Assembly (NCBI GenBank): GCA_017454855.1
Contig: JAFTCE010000023.1
Coordinates: forward strand, 1-64,000
Direction: 5' to 3'
DNA length: 64,000 nucleotides
Origin: Desulfovibrio sp.
GTDB taxonomy: Bacteria > Desulfobacterota > Desulfovibrionia > Desulfovibrionales > Desulfovibrionaceae
Each line of letters opens with the position of its first letter. The stretch's first letter is position 1. The notes beneath the pieces are model-generated. The model ran no database searches and was not told the origin of the DNA. It worked only from the letters and a program-made list of their open reading frames with translations. The translations under genes were made by a program, and so were the position numbers. This document shows, in pieces, positions 26,408 through 36,703 of the stretch.

Positions 26408-28132
26408 ATGACAACGCGCAGCGCTTCTACCTGGAAGATGTTCTGGCACATCTTCTGCGGCTATTGGGTTTCGGAAAAAAAATGGGAGGCTTGGGGGCTG
26501 TTGACCGTCGCCATTGCGCTGAACATTGGTCAGGCCTGGCTGCTGGTTCTCTTCAACCGCTGGCAGAAGCCTTTTTTTAATATGTTCGACCATAAGGACT
26601 TCTCCATGTTTTGGTCGTATACGCTGGAGTTTGTCCTCATTGCCTTTTCCTTTATTCTCGCGGCGGCCTATGGCGTCTATCTGCAGCGCACCTTGCGCAT
26701 TCGCTGGCGCATATGGCTGACAAAAGCGTATGTACGTCAGTGGATGGAGAAGCAGGCTTATTACCGTCTGCAAGTGCTTGGCAGCGAGGCTGACAACCCT
26801 GATCAGCGCATTTCGGAAGACGTGGGCGACTTTGTTAAACTCACACTGGAGCTGTTATTGGGGTTTTCGCGCAAGATGACCATTCTTTTAGCCTTTTGCA
26901 GCATTCTGTGGAATTTGTCCGGCGTACTGACCTTCCAGGTGGGCAGCACGGTCTTCGCCATACACGGCTACATGTTCTGGGTGAGCCTGCTGTACGCCAT
27001 TTTCGGCACCTATTTCGCCCATGCAGTGGGCGGCAAGCTCATCCCCCTCAATTTCGAGCAGCAGAAATATGAGGCCGATTTCCGCTTCAGCATGATGCGT
27101 GTGCGGGAACACAGCGAAAGCATTGCCTTCTACGGCGGCGAAGCCATGGAAATGGAGAGCTTTAAGGAGTACTTCAGCAAATGTGTCCGCAATTATTTGC
27201 AGCTGATACGCCGACACAAGCTGTTGAGCCTCTATACCAATACCTACGGTCAGACCGCCTTTGTCATCCCCATTCTTCTGGCTGCGCCACGCCTTTTTAG
27301 CGGCGGCTTTTTTATCGGCGATTTCATGCAGCTCCAGAACGCCTTCTTGCGCGTGCAGGATGCGCTTTCCTTCTTTGTGGATTCCTACGCCACGCTGGCT
27401 TCGCTGGCGTCCGTCATCCGGCGGCTCGGCCTGTTCACGCAGCACATGGAAGCGGCCCAGGCCGTGAACAATGGCGTACGCAGCATAGAGGAGGAGCATG
27501 GGCAGTTCCGAACCGTCAATCTCCGTGTGCAATTGCCAGACGGACGTACGCTCATGCGCGACTGTTCCCTTGCCTTGGATCGCGGTCAGCGTTTGCTGGT
27601 TACTGGCCCTTCCGGCTGTGGCAAGAGTACCTTCCTCCGCACCATTTCCGGCATCTGGCCTTTTGGGGGCGGCGAGGTGGCGACGGCAAAAGCGGATATA
27701 TCCCTCTTTTTGCCACAGCGCCCCTATTTGCCCTTGGGCACCTTGCGACGGGCGGTTTGCTATCCCTTGGCGGACGTTCCCGAGGACAGGCTGCGGGCGG
27801 CCTTGTGCAAGGTGCAGATGGAACATATCCTCCCACGCCTTGACAATGTGGATGACTGGAGTCGCATCCTCTCTCTGGGGGAACAGCAGCGCCTTGCCTT
27901 CGCCCGCGTACTGCTGGCCAGGCCGCGCTGGGTATTTTTGGACGAAGCCACGTCAGCCCTGGATGAACAGCATGAGCGGGATATGTACGATATGATCCAC
28001 GAAGAATTACCGCAAAGCGGTATTGTAAGCGTTGGACACCGATCCACGCTTTTTCCTCTGCACGATGTGGAGCTGCACATGGCAGGCGGGGAATGGCAGA
28101 TGCGTCCTCTCGGAGGTCAGGGAGCCGTCTGA
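26408..28132 (+). CDS. ABC transporter, fused permease and ATPase, ABCD/SbmA type
   Basis: 574 residues. Membrane helices fill residues about 25-350 (family ABC_membrane_2, with TYFAHAVGGKLIPLNFEQQKYEADFRF and an ExSESIAFYGGE core). The ATPase follows: Walker A GPSGCGKST at 400-408, signature LSLGEQQRLAFARVLL and Walker B WVFLDEATSALD, so it should be active. Relatives such as SbmA/BacA and YddA take up peptides or export fatty-acid-like substrates; the substrate here is unknown. It stands alone on its strand, about 230 bp before nadK. Confidence 0.88.
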   Translation: MTTRSASTWKMFWHIFCGYWVSEKKWEAWGLLTVAIALNIGQAWLLVLFNRWQKPFFNMFDHKDFSMFWSYTLEFVLIAFSFILAAAYGVYLQRTLRIRWRIWLTKAYVRQWMEKQAYYRLQVLGSEADNPDQRISEDVGDFVKLTLELLLGFSRKMTILLAFCSILWNLSGVLTFQVGSTVFAIHGYMFWVSLLYAIFGTYFAHAVGGKLIPLNFEQQKYEADFRFSMMRVREHSESIAFYGGEAMEMESFKEYFSKCVRNYLQLIRRHKLLSLYTNTYGQTAFVIPILLAAPRLFSGGFFIGDFMQLQNAFLRVQDALSFFVDSYATLASLASVIRRLGLFTQHMEAAQAVNNGVRSIEEEHGQFRTVNLRVQLPDGRTLMRDCSLALDRGQRLLVTGPSGCGKSTFLRTISGIWPFGGGEVATAKADISLFLPQRPYLPLGTLRRAVCYPLADVPEDRLRAALCKVQMEHILPRLDNVDDWSRILSLGEQQRLAFARVLLARPRWVFLDEATSALDEQHERDMYDMIHEELPQSGIVSVGHRSTLFPLHDVELHMAGGEWQMRPLGGQGAV

Positions 28133-28364
28133 ATCGTTTTTCAATGCGAGTTCCCCTGCGAAACACGGCCTGCTGCGACTACATGACCTGCCGCAGCCTG
28201 GGGCGCTGCGTCCATCCAGCGTATCCGCAAAGCACGGGGCTACGGATACCTGTTGCCCGACGCTGGAATCTTGTTTATCCTGCGCGCGTGTTTACGGGGA
28301 AAACAAGATTTTTTGCAGCAAGGCAAGGAAATCCGATTTTACAGAACAGGTATGCCCGAATATT

Positions 28365-29255
28365 ATGATGCAGCCCTCACAACCTCTGTACGCATCTTCG
28401 TGCCGCCATGTTTTGCTTGTCTGCAAGGCGAATCATGAAACTGCCACCTTGTGTGGCCAAGAAATCGCGGCTTGGCTTGAAGCGGAAGGGCATGTCGTGA
28501 CCGTGGTCAGTGCTGCCAGTCCTTCTGCTGTGTATGACGATCCGAATATGGCCCTGATCGTCGTCCTGGGGGGAGATGGCACGATGTTGGGGGTGGCACG
28601 TCATTGCATTGGGCGTCACACGCCTATTTTTGGCATAAATTTTGGCCGTGTAGGCTATCTGGCTGCTGCACAGCCGAAGGAATGGCGCGAAAGGTTGGCG
28701 GATTGCCTGGCAGGGCGTTTGCCCACATACATGTGCATGGCCATACGCTGGAGCGTGCTTCGCATGGGGGCCGTAGTTGCCCAGGGATTTGCGGTCAATG
28801 ATGTTGTTGTAAGCCGAGGTTCCTTGTCACGTTTGTTGAATCTGAGCGTTCATATTGATGGCGTGAACATGGGGTGTTTGCGCAGTGATGGCATTATTGT
28901 GAGTTCGCCTGTGGGCAGTTCCGGCTACAATATTTCTGCCGGCGGGCCGTTATTGGCTCCTGAAGCGGAAATGTATGCCGTCACGCCCATATGTCCTTTT
29001 CAACGTACCTTTGCGGCCATGATTTTTCCTGGTTCTACGGTGTGCGAGTTTTCCTTTTCTCAGCCTTCTATCGATTGTTATATGACAGTGGATGGACAGG
29101 AAGGCCAGATGTTGGAAAGCGGCGATACTGTGCAACAGACAGGCACTCCTGCAGCCCTGTGTTTTGTGAGCAGGCCCGGTGGTTTTTTTGAACATTTGCG
29201 AGACCATTATTTCACTGCGGAGAAGAAGGATATTTCCTTGAGGGAACTGCCATGA
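28365..29255 (+). CDS. nadK: NAD kinase
   Basis: 296 residues from tandem ATGs at 28365/28368; no clear ribosome site. The signature VVLGGDGTMLGVAR and the later NDVVVSRGSLSRLL, GIIVSSPVGSSGYNISAGG and TVDGQEG are those of ATP-NAD kinases. It makes NADP from NAD in the cytoplasm. Its stop overlaps the next gene's ATG by four bases (ATGA). The 232 bp before it hold no recognisable gene. Confidence 0.95.
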   Translation: MMQPSQPLYASSCRHVLLVCKANHETATLCGQEIAAWLEAEGHVVTVVSAASPSAVYDDPNMALIVVLGGDGTMLGVARHCIGRHTPIFGINFGRVGYLAAAQPKEWRERLADCLAGRLPTYMCMAIRWSVLRMGAVVAQGFAVNDVVVSRGSLSRLLNLSVHIDGVNMGCLRSDGIIVSSPVGSSGYNISAGGPLLAPEAEMYAVTPICPFQRTFAAMIFPGSTVCEFSFSQPSIDCYMTVDGQEGQMLESGDTVQQTGTPAALCFVSRPGGFFEHLRDHYFTAEKKDISLRELP

Positions 29256-31003
29256 CTGCGCAAGAGGCCGTGCCGACGGTAAGCTCAATTCGCCTTGGTC
29301 AGGATGTCCGTTTCGATGCGTGGCTGTACAGCATGATGATGGACAACAATATTGCCTACCGCATGAATCCGAACATCATAGCTGGTCCAGAGCAACTTGC
29401 CTTTATGGTGCGGCTTGAGGACAATCAGGTCTACCTGCCCTGTTCAGATGCGACGTTTTTTCTGCTTCGTGATCCTGCGCAAAGTTCGGCGCTTCGCAGT
29501 CAGTATAACCGTGCCTGGCGTATAATCATGCGTTTAGTACGTTCCTTGATGCCTCACGGAGCAGAGCGAAGGCGCGTCCTGCAATTCTGTCGTTTTCGCT
29601 TCAGGCAGTATATTGCGGAACACACGCTGATTCCTTCAAGATTGGTCAAACGCATGACGAATCTTGTGTTGGCGCTAGCCAATCTTCCCGACGATCCCTG
29701 GCGGGAAAGGCGCAGAGAGGCCGCACAGCGTCAGCTAGCCTTGCTGCAAGCCCCAGCGATACGAGAGAATCTTGAAGCCATGCCTGAAGGGGACATGCCC
29801 ACCCGCATAACTGCGGCGCGTCACCTGCTTGATTTTGTGGAAATGGCGCGGATGCTGTGCCTTTCGGCCATGTCACGGCCCTGGCTGGCGGCGCAGCCTG
29901 AAGCAGCTACCGTCCGGGATGTCATGCGGGACGCTGTCAGTCAATGCGTTAAGGTGCGCAAGTATTTTGAGAGAAGTAGCCCGGGCGCTTCGACCATACT
30001 TTTCCTGTGCGATGCCGACGGCGGCGTTGTTCTTGACCTCGCCGTGGCAAATCAGCTTGTTGGCATGGGCCACAGGGTCATCTATGCCGTCAAGTCAGGC
30101 TTCTTTTTCTTCTCGCCAACGTTGGAAGATGTGGAAACAGACCCTTCTATTAGCGCCATGCTGGGTCGCGGACTTGTTCTGCGGGATCAGCGCATGAGCA
30201 AAAACGAGCTGTTGCGCTGCTTGCGCGAGCATCATCTCGTCGTCATTTCCGACGGTACGCGGGAACGCTTGAATCTTTACAGGACGTCCGTGACCTTTTC
30301 CCGAGCCTGGAAGGAGGCTGATCTTGTGGTGGCCAAGGGCTGGCGCATGGCAGATGTGCTGCTAGGCACATCGCACAAATTTACACGAGACGTGATTTGT
30401 TTTTGGCACGATGCCGACGGCTTTCATGTGCGCTTGCGCCCCCATGACCCTGCGGCGCACAAGTTCAGTGAGAAAGATATTGCCGCGCAGGCCGCAGCTA
30501 TTATCGCCGTTATGCGCGAGGCCCATTCTCAGGGACGGACGGTCATGTTCTATAGCTGCATTATTGGCAGTATCCCCGGCGAAACCAGGACGGCCATTGC
30601 TCTGGTTACCGCTTTTGTGGACAATTTGCGAAAAAAAATGGATAATGTACTGATTATCAATCCCGCTGAACACTTTATTGATGGCATGGACGGTGATGAC
30701 CTCATGTATATGTGGGAAAAGGTGCAGCGCAGCGGGCAAATTGATGTCTGGCGTTTTCAGACAGTGGAAGACATAGAGGAAAGTTTTGCACTACTGCAGC
30801 GTAAAGTGCCGCCGCAGTGGTCTGGAAAGGATTCTACGTTTTCTACAGGTTGTACCAAGGAAATGCGCATAGCGCTGGATGTTCAGACCAGGAACAGAGA
30901 AATGCAGATTATCGGCCCGGACGCGCAGCGCTTTCTGCGCAGGGGCGAATATGGCGTTGGCAAGTATTTTGACGCCAGTATTGTGGGGCCTTCCCTGCGC
31001 TGA
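29252..31003 (+). CDS. DUF89/ARMT1-like protein coupled to nadK
   Basis: 583 residues. The middle-to-C-terminal part has LFLCDADGGVVLDLAVANQL, SPTLEDVETD, VISDGT and ADLVVAKGWRMADVLLG, the order of motifs seen in DUF89 damage-control phosphatases (DNAGE..D, TL.D, S.G, ADLVI.KG). The metal-binding DN is here DAD. The N-terminal 240 residues resemble the helical part of ARMT1-like proteins. Family members remove phosphate from damaged or over-phosphorylated metabolites. Translational coupling to NAD kinase suggests a role in nucleotide-cofactor repair; that is inference. Assignment to the family is likely, the activity unproven. Confidence 0.65.
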   Translation: MTAQEAVPTVSSIRLGQDVRFDAWLYSMMMDNNIAYRMNPNIIAGPEQLAFMVRLEDNQVYLPCSDATFFLLRDPAQSSALRSQYNRAWRIIMRLVRSLMPHGAERRRVLQFCRFRFRQYIAEHTLIPSRLVKRMTNLVLALANLPDDPWRERRREAAQRQLALLQAPAIRENLEAMPEGDMPTRITAARHLLDFVEMARMLCLSAMSRPWLAAQPEAATVRDVMRDAVSQCVKVRKYFERSSPGASTILFLCDADGGVVLDLAVANQLVGMGHRVIYAVKSGFFFFSPTLEDVETDPSISAMLGRGLVLRDQRMSKNELLRCLREHHLVVISDGTRERLNLYRTSVTFSRAWKEADLVVAKGWRMADVLLGTSHKFTRDVICFWHDADGFHVRLRPHDPAAHKFSEKDIAAQAAAIIAVMREAHSQGRTVMFYSCIIGSIPGETRTAIALVTAFVDNLRKKMDNVLIINPAEHFIDGMDGDDLMYMWEKVQRSGQIDVWRFQTVEDIEESFALLQRKVPPQWSGKDSTFSTGCTKEMRIALDVQTRNREMQIIGPDAQRFLRRGEYGVGKYFDASIVGPSLR

Positions 31004-31099
31004 CGCACAACCATGCGCCGCCCTACGGCTCAAAATTGCCATGCTGTCCATTGTGTATTGCTCGTGCGCTGCGTCGTTCTTATGAGGAGTATGAGGATT

Positions 31100-32533
31100 A
31101 TGTCTGCCTATGAAGCCATCATTGGTCTTGAAGTTCATGTGCAGCTGGCTACTGCCTCCAAACTTTTTTGTTCATGCCCAACGACATTTGGCCAGCCAGC
31201 TAACACTAATGTCTGCGAGGTGTGTTCCGGCATGCCTGGCGCGCTTCCCGTACCCAATCGCCAGGCAGTACACTATGCGGCCCTGGTAGGTCTGGCTACC
31301 AATTGCGCCATCAACAGGCGTTCTGTCTTTGCGCGCAAAAACTATTTTTATCCGGATTTGCCTGCTGGTTACCAAATTTCTCAGTTTGAACTGCCTATCT
31401 GCGAACACGGCTTCCTTGAAATCGACGTGGACGGCGTCCGTAAAAAAATTGGTATTACCCGAATCCATATGGAAAACGATGCTGGGAAGAACATCCACGC
31501 GCAAGGGGAGAACTTGAGTTATGTGGATTTGAATCGTGCGGGTACGCCTCTTGTGGAAATCGTTTCGGAGCCGGACATGCGATCTTCAGCAGAGGCCGTG
31601 GCCTATTTGAAGGCGCTGCATGGCATTGTGACCTACCTTGGCGTGTGCGACGGCAATATGGAAGAGGGCAGTTTTCGCTGTGACGCCAATGTTTCCATTC
31701 GGCCTCTTGGGGTAACGACCTTTGGTACGCGCACGGAATTAAAAAATGTCAATTCCTTTCGCAATGTGCAACGCGCCATCGAATATGAAATCGCCCGTCA
31801 ACAGGACGTGCTGGATGACGGAGAAAGCGTCATCCAGGAAACGCGCCTGTACGACGCCGTCAAGAACATCACGGCCTCTATGCGCAGCAAGGAAGAGGCG
31901 CACGACTATCGTTACTTCCCGGATCCGGATCTCCTGCCCGTGGAAATTTCTTCGGAGGAATTGGAACGCTGGCGCGCGGAGCTGCCGGAATTGCCGGCAA
32001 GCCGCAGCGCACGTTTCATGCGCCTGACGGGCTTGCCTGTGAGTGATGTGGAAATTCTGGTGCAGAGCAGGGGGCTTGCTGACTTTTTTGAACAAGCCGC
32101 AGCCAAGGCGGATCCCAGGAAGGTTGCCAATATGGTGTTGGGTCCGCTGTTGCGTGAATGCAATGCGCGCAATGTAAACCCGGCAAAGCCTGAGCAATGG
32201 GCCATGCAGCCGGATGCCGTGGCGGAACTCGTGCATTTGGTGGACGAAGGCATGATCAGCGCGAAGATTGCCAATGACATTTTCGGCGATCTTTTTGCAA
32301 CCGGCGACAAGCCTGCAGAATATGTAAAGAAGAAAGGTCTTGCCCAGATTTCCGATTCCTCAGCCCTGGAAGCCGTCGTAGATGACGTGCTGCAAGCCAA
32401 TCCCGCCGAAGTGACGGCGTATCGAGGTGGAAAGGTCAAGTTGATGAGCTTTTTTGTCGGCCAGGTGATGCGGGCAACCAGGGGCAAGGCGAATCCTGCC
32501 TTGGTTAATGCCTTGCTGCAAAAGAAATTGTAA
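31100..32533 (+). CDS. gatB: Aspartyl/glutamyl-tRNA(Asn/Gln) amidotransferase subunit B
   Basis: 477 residues from ATG 31100 ([16 protein letters not shown]), preceded by GAGGA. Family signatures are [17 protein letters not shown], the Zn-binding Cys nearby, and the C-terminal YqeY-like tail ([20 protein letters not shown]). With GatA and GatC it amidates Glu-tRNA(Gln) and Asp-tRNA(Asn). gatA and gatC are not in this window. A clear terminator follows directly. Confidence 0.97.
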   Translation: MSAYEAIIGLEVHVQLATASKLFCSCPTTFGQPANTNVCEVCSGMPGALPVPNRQAVHYAALVGLATNCAINRRSVFARKNYFYPDLPAGYQISQFELPICEHGFLEIDVDGVRKKIGITRIHMENDAGKNIHAQGENLSYVDLNRAGTPLVEIVSEPDMRSSAEAVAYLKALHGIVTYLGVCDGNMEEGSFRCDANVSIRPLGVTTFGTRTELKNVNSFRNVQRAIEYEIARQQDVLDDGESVIQETRLYDAVKNITASMRSKEEAHDYRYFPDPDLLPVEISSEELERWRAELPELPASRSARFMRLTGLPVSDVEILVQSRGLADFFEQAAAKADPRKVANMVLGPLLRECNARNVNPAKPEQWAMQPDAVAELVHLVDEGMISAKIANDIFGDLFATGDKPAEYVKKKGLAQISDSSALEAVVDDVLQANPAEVTAYRGGKVKLMSFFVGQVMRATRGKANPALVNALLQKKL

Positions 32534-32536
32534 AAT

Positions 32537-32559
32537 AATGCCCCCGTAAGGGGGCATTT
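32537..32559 (+). terminator. Intrinsic terminator after gatB
   Basis: ATGCCCCC-GTAA-GGGGGCAT followed by TTT, starting 4 bases after the stop codon. It lies between convergent genes and could serve both strands. Confidence 0.8.
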
Positions 32560-32574
32560 GGACTCATGGGGAAG

Positions 32575-33213
32575 CTATACATTCAAATTCAGGCCAGAAA
32601 GTATGGACAGGCTGTCATTGGTATAATTGCCGAAGAAGGAAGCAGTGCTGTTGCTTGAACCGGCCCACCAAGCAGCCAGGGATTCGATTTCTATGCGCCG
32701 ACGCATATCGGAAGGAGAAATCTGCATGGCCCTGCGGGCATCGTCAAGACCGGAAAGTGCCTCAAGTTGCTTGAACTGCTTGACAACTTCTGGATTGTTG
32801 TCAAAAAATGTTTGTGCAGCAGTCTTGAATTCCGCATCCGAGCTTTCAACGATCACATCGCCAGTGATATCGTCGACCTTGAGGGTAAAGGCGGTATCGG
32901 CAGACGTTCCCAGCCCTTCTTTGACTGCTGTGTTGAATGCCGTAGTGAGTTGTTCTCGATACTTGTTTATCTGGTTGAACGTTACCCTAGCATCACTGTC
33001 CAGCCCCATGGCATCCATGACATATTTCGTCAGTTCAACCATGCTGGAAAGTTTCGATGACATGTCAGAAGAATTGCCATAGGCATTACGTAACGTTTGT
33101 GACGTTAAACCAGAGCGAGAAGATGTGTCCGATGTCGCCGTTGTTTGTAGTCCCTGGTTCTGCCATAGATAGGCCAAGGTGCTACTGCTATACCCAAGCT
33201 CAGATATGTTCAT
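32575..33213 (-). CDS. Hypothetical protein, possibly lineage-specific
   Basis: 212 residues from ATG 33213 with GGGAGG upstream. Ser/Thr-rich and mostly helical, starting MNISELGYSSSTLAYLWQNQ. There is no signal peptide, membrane segment or recognised domain. The composition (few Cys, many Ser, Asn and Gln) resembles exported flagellar-type or surface proteins, but nothing in the neighbourhood supports this. It is divergent from phoH. Confidence 0.7.
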   Translation of the reverse strand: MNISELGYSSSTLAYLWQNQGLQTTATSDTSSRSGLTSQTLRNAYGNSSDMSSKLSSMVELTKYVMDAMGLDSDARVTFNQINKYREQLTTAFNTAVKEGLGTSADTAFTLKVDDITGDVIVESSDAEFKTAAQTFFDNNPEVVKQFKQLEALSGLDDARRAMQISPSDMRRRIEIESLAAWWAGSSNSTASFFGNYTNDSLSILSGLNLNV

Positions 33214-33365
33214 GTGCTGCCTCCCAGGCAGTTGTTGCCATATGCTAAAATATAAGCAAAATATGTGCCAAAATAGGTTTTTGGCCAGAGCGCCTTGGCC
33301 TGCGCGCAATCTTGGTTTCATGGCGCGTATGGTCGTGGACAGCCTTACTAAAACAGGCTAGACAC

Positions 33366-34370
33366 ATGTCCATGACAGCGCCTACTTCCATGCTTGAGAC
33401 TGTCGCTTTTGACGATCCTGTCTTGGCAAACCAGCTTTTCGGTCCGCACAATGCCCATTTGGATTTGTTGGCCAAAGTGAGTGGGGCAAATATTGATAGC
33501 TGTGGGGCAAGCATAGTCATTGCCAGTCCGGACGATCGTGTACGGCAGATATTGTGCAACGTATTTGTGCAGCTCTATGACGTGTTGCGCGACGGCTGTG
33601 CCTTGGGTTGTGATGATTTTTCTCGTGCCTATGAGATGTTGTCTGCTGATTCAGGGCTTGAGTTGTCGAGTGTTTTCAGAGATGCCGTTTTTGTGCGCAC
33701 CCCCCGTAAAATGGTCACGGCGCGCAATGTGGCCCAGCGTTCCTATCTGCATATCCTCCATCATTATGAAATGGTGTTTTCCGTGGGGCCTGCGGGTACG
33801 GGCAAGACCTACCTGGCTGTAGCCATGGCGCTTTCCATGCTCCAACGGCAACGTGTCAAACGCATTGTGCTTACACGGCCAGCCGTTGAAGCGGGGGAGC
33901 GTCTAGGGTTTTTGCCCGGAGATCTGGCAGAAAAAGTCAATCCTTATTTGCGTCCATTGTATGATGCCCTGCACGATATGCTGCCACAAGCCAAGGTAGC
34001 CGCAATGCTGGAAAGCGGCATCATAGAAGTTGCGCCTTTGGCCTTTATGCGTGGTCGAACGTTGAACGATGCCTTCATTATCCTTGATGAGGCGCAAAAC
34101 ACGACGCAGGAACAGATGAAAATGTTCTTGACGCGCATGGGTTTTGGTTCTCGCATGGTTGTCACGGGGGATATATCGCAAATCGACCTGCCCATATTGC
34201 CGGGCGCACAGTCACCTCGTTCTGGTCTTGTCCACGCTCTGCACATTCTTGCAGATATTCCTGGCCTTGCTGTGCATACATTTTCAGCAAGCGATGTCGT
34301 GCGGCATCCACTGGTGGGAGCCATTGCCACAGCCTATGATAAAGCAGAAAAATACCGTCCGTCCAACTAG
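33366..34370 (+). CDS. PhoH-like ATPase
   Basis: 334 residues from ATG 33366. Walker A GPAGTGKT and Walker B FIILDEAQNTT with VVTGDISQIDLP are those of PhoH/YbeZ. These proteins are linked to ribosome and RNA quality control with YbeY. The 3' end overlaps the HD-domain gene by 35 bases. The set phoH-pgpH-ybeY is widely conserved. Confidence 0.93.
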   Translation: MSMTAPTSMLETVAFDDPVLANQLFGPHNAHLDLLAKVSGANIDSCGASIVIASPDDRVRQILCNVFVQLYDVLRDGCALGCDDFSRAYEMLSADSGLELSSVFRDAVFVRTPRKMVTARNVAQRSYLHILHHYEMVFSVGPAGTGKTYLAVAMALSMLQRQRVKRIVLTRPAVEAGERLGFLPGDLAEKVNPYLRPLYDALHDMLPQAKVAAMLESGIIEVAPLAFMRGRTLNDAFIILDEAQNTTQEQMKMFLTRMGFGSRMVVTGDISQIDLPILPGAQSPRSGLVHALHILADIPGLAVHTFSASDVVRHPLVGAIATAYDKAEKYRPSN

Positions 34371-36651
34371 CGTAACAGCGTTTGTTCGCTGTTTGCTGGC
34401 CAAAAAACCGCAATGTACATGGGGTTTGGCAGTCTTTGGATGTACGCTACTAGTGTTGAGCCTTCTTGCAGCAGCCAATTTTGATGCCGTTGTGCGCGTA
34501 TATGTAGCTGGCCAGGTTGCAGATGCAGATGTCATTGCTGATCGCGATCTTCTCGTCGAAGATGCCCAGGCCACAAAGGCGCGACGCAAGCAGGTTGCGC
34601 AGATGCAGCCTCCCGTATACGATCTGAGCCTGGAACCCTATGCTGTTTTTCAACAACGTATCCTTGATGTTTTGCGCCTAGCCACAAAAGGTGAGCCGCA
34701 AAAAAATCAGGAAGGTGTGCTGCAGCGACTGTCTGAAGATTTGACTCCCGAAGTCTGTGCGGAAATATTGCCTGAACTGGCAACGCCAGGAGTTCAAAAA
34801 TTTTTACTACAAGAACTCATGCCCCAAATCAATGACCGCATGGCCGAAGGTTTGGTAGGTGATATACGTTCTGCGCGTGTGGGAAGATCCGGGGTTATTG
34901 TGCGCAACCTTGACTCCGGCACGGAAATATTACGTCCCGATGTGACCCATCTCCCAGACGTGCAGTCTTGTCTTGCCGAAATTGCCGTGCAGCTTCGCCA
35001 TGCCCCGAATTTGAATCATCAATCACGCCGGGCCATCAATATCCTTCTTGCCGCTACCATGCCTGCTTCTCTGACCTTGAACCGTGAGGCTACGCAGAAA
35101 CGTGGCAGCGCTGTCATGAATCAGGTTGAATCGGTCTATTATCCGATCCAAAAAGGGGAATTGCTGGTGCGCAAGGGGGAGCGTGTCAGCCGCGAGCAGC
35201 AAATCAAGTTACAGACGTTGTACCAAACCGCATCAGATCCAATGCGCTGGGAAATAGCCTTGGGATGCCTGCTGTGTTCGCTTCTTTTTTCCATTGGCCT
35301 TTTCATGTCTCCCAGCGGCAAGCCCGGAACAGCCCTCAAATGCAAGGATATTTTGCTTATTTCCTTGCTTCTCCTGGTGTTTGGCCTTGGGGCAAAGGGA
35401 GTATATATATTCGGCATGCGCATGGATAGCATGCCGTTGGTAAACGCTCTGGCCTTGAGTTATCCTGTGGCTGGGGCTGTGGGTTTGGTCGCCATGGTTT
35501 TTGCAGCGCGGCGTTATTGTACCATGAGCCTGCTTTTAGCACTCTTTGTCACGCTCATGTTTCAGGCATCCCTGCCATTGTTTATTTACTTCTTTCTCAG
35601 TGGCATGCTGACCACGTTTCTTGTGACGAGCGCCCAAAATCGACAAGACGTTGTTTGGAGTCTGTTGCCCTTGACACTGGGACAAATTCTCATCTGGCTT
35701 GGTGTGACATTCATTGCCCAAACATCCCTTGACGTTTTGTCAATGCAGCTTGCCGCTGTGGTCGTTAACAGTCTCCTTTCTCTCATTTTACTTTTTGCCA
35801 TCAGCCCTGTACTGGAATTGAGCTTTGGGTATAGCACACGATTCCGTCTCATGGAGCTGATGAGTTTGGAACAGCCCCTCATGCAAGATTTGATGGTGAC
35901 TGCTCCTGGCACCTATCATCATTCCTTGATCGTTGCCAACATGGTAGAGGCGGGTGCAAAGGCCATTGGCGCCAACAGTCTGTTGTGCAAGGTTGCGGCG
36001 CTGTACCATGATGTCGGCAAATTGTCCTATCCTGGATATTTTATTGAAAACCAGTTTGGCGGCCCCAACAAACATGACAAATTGTCACCGTCCATGAGCG
36101 CCTTGATTTTGCTTGCACATGTCAAAAAAGGGACGGAGATGGCAGATCGCTATAATCTTGGCAAGGATATTGCTGACATTATTAATCAACACCATGGAAC
36201 GAGACTTATTCGTTTTTTTTACCAGAAGGCTTTGAATTTGGGAGAGAAACCAAGCGAATCTGACTTTAGTTATCCTGGTCCACGTCCTCAGACTAAGGAA
36301 GCTGCGATACTGATGCTTGCAGATTCTGTTGAAGCTTCCAGCCGTACGCTGAATGATCCGACGCCGGCACGGATTAAGACGCATATTGACACGATTATCA
36401 AAGGGATTTTTTCTGAAGGACAACTGGACGAGTCAGAGTTGACTTTCAAAGATTTGCACTTTTTAAGCGAGAATTTTCAACGTATTTTGACAGGGATATT
36501 TCACCAACGCATTGCCTATCCTGAAACAAAGTTGTCTACTATCAACCGTAGCGATGGCAAAAATACCAGCAAAAACGGTGCAACTGGCCAAACGAAGCAA
36601 TCCACCATTGCTTTGCCCGGCGCTGGCCTGCGCAGTGGCAAATCTTCGTGA
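34336..36651 (+). CDS. Seven-helix membrane HD phosphohydrolase, PgpH/YqfF-like (c-di-AMP phosphodiesterase type)
   Basis: 771 residues from ATG 34336. An N-terminal membrane helix (about 27-45) is followed by an extracytoplasmic domain (about 50-340), a block of seven helices (about 350-560) and a cytoplasmic HD domain. The HD motifs are YHHSLIVANMVEAGA, AALYHDVGK and NQHHGTRLI. Characterised relatives in Gram-positive bacteria hydrolyse cyclic di-AMP. Whether that nucleotide is made here cannot be seen in the window. It is embedded between phoH and ybeY. Confidence 0.88.
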   Translation: MIKQKNTVRPTSVTAFVRCLLAKKPQCTWGLAVFGCTLLVLSLLAAANFDAVVRVYVAGQVADADVIADRDLLVEDAQATKARRKQVAQMQPPVYDLSLEPYAVFQQRILDVLRLATKGEPQKNQEGVLQRLSEDLTPEVCAEILPELATPGVQKFLLQELMPQINDRMAEGLVGDIRSARVGRSGVIVRNLDSGTEILRPDVTHLPDVQSCLAEIAVQLRHAPNLNHQSRRAINILLAATMPASLTLNREATQKRGSAVMNQVESVYYPIQKGELLVRKGERVSREQQIKLQTLYQTASDPMRWEIALGCLLCSLLFSIGLFMSPSGKPGTALKCKDILLISLLLLVFGLGAKGVYIFGMRMDSMPLVNALALSYPVAGAVGLVAMVFAARRYCTMSLLLALFVTLMFQASLPLFIYFFLSGMLTTFLVTSAQNRQDVVWSLLPLTLGQILIWLGVTFIAQTSLDVLSMQLAAVVVNSLLSLILLFAISPVLELSFGYSTRFRLMELMSLEQPLMQDLMVTAPGTYHHSLIVANMVEAGAKAIGANSLLCKVAALYHDVGKLSYPGYFIENQFGGPNKHDKLSPSMSALILLAHVKKGTEMADRYNLGKDIADIINQHHGTRLIRFFYQKALNLGEKPSESDFSYPGPRPQTKEAAILMLADSVEASSRTLNDPTPARIKTHIDTIIKGIFSEGQLDESELTFKDLHFLSENFQRILTGIFHQRIAYPETKLSTINRSDGKNTSKNGATGQTKQSTIALPGAGLRSGKSS

Positions 36652-36703
36652 AAGGCACATTGCTCTGCCTTGTCTGTTGCAGTTTTGAGACAGGAGTACC
36701 CTG

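Noticed and set aside
26888..27826. Minus-strand frame of 312 residues opposite the ABC transporter
   Set aside because: Shadow of a well-supported gene, no recognisable domain.
32575..33213. Flagellin-like or flagellar hook-associated protein
   Set aside because: Only amino-acid composition suggests it; no flagellar neighbours or conserved terminal segments.
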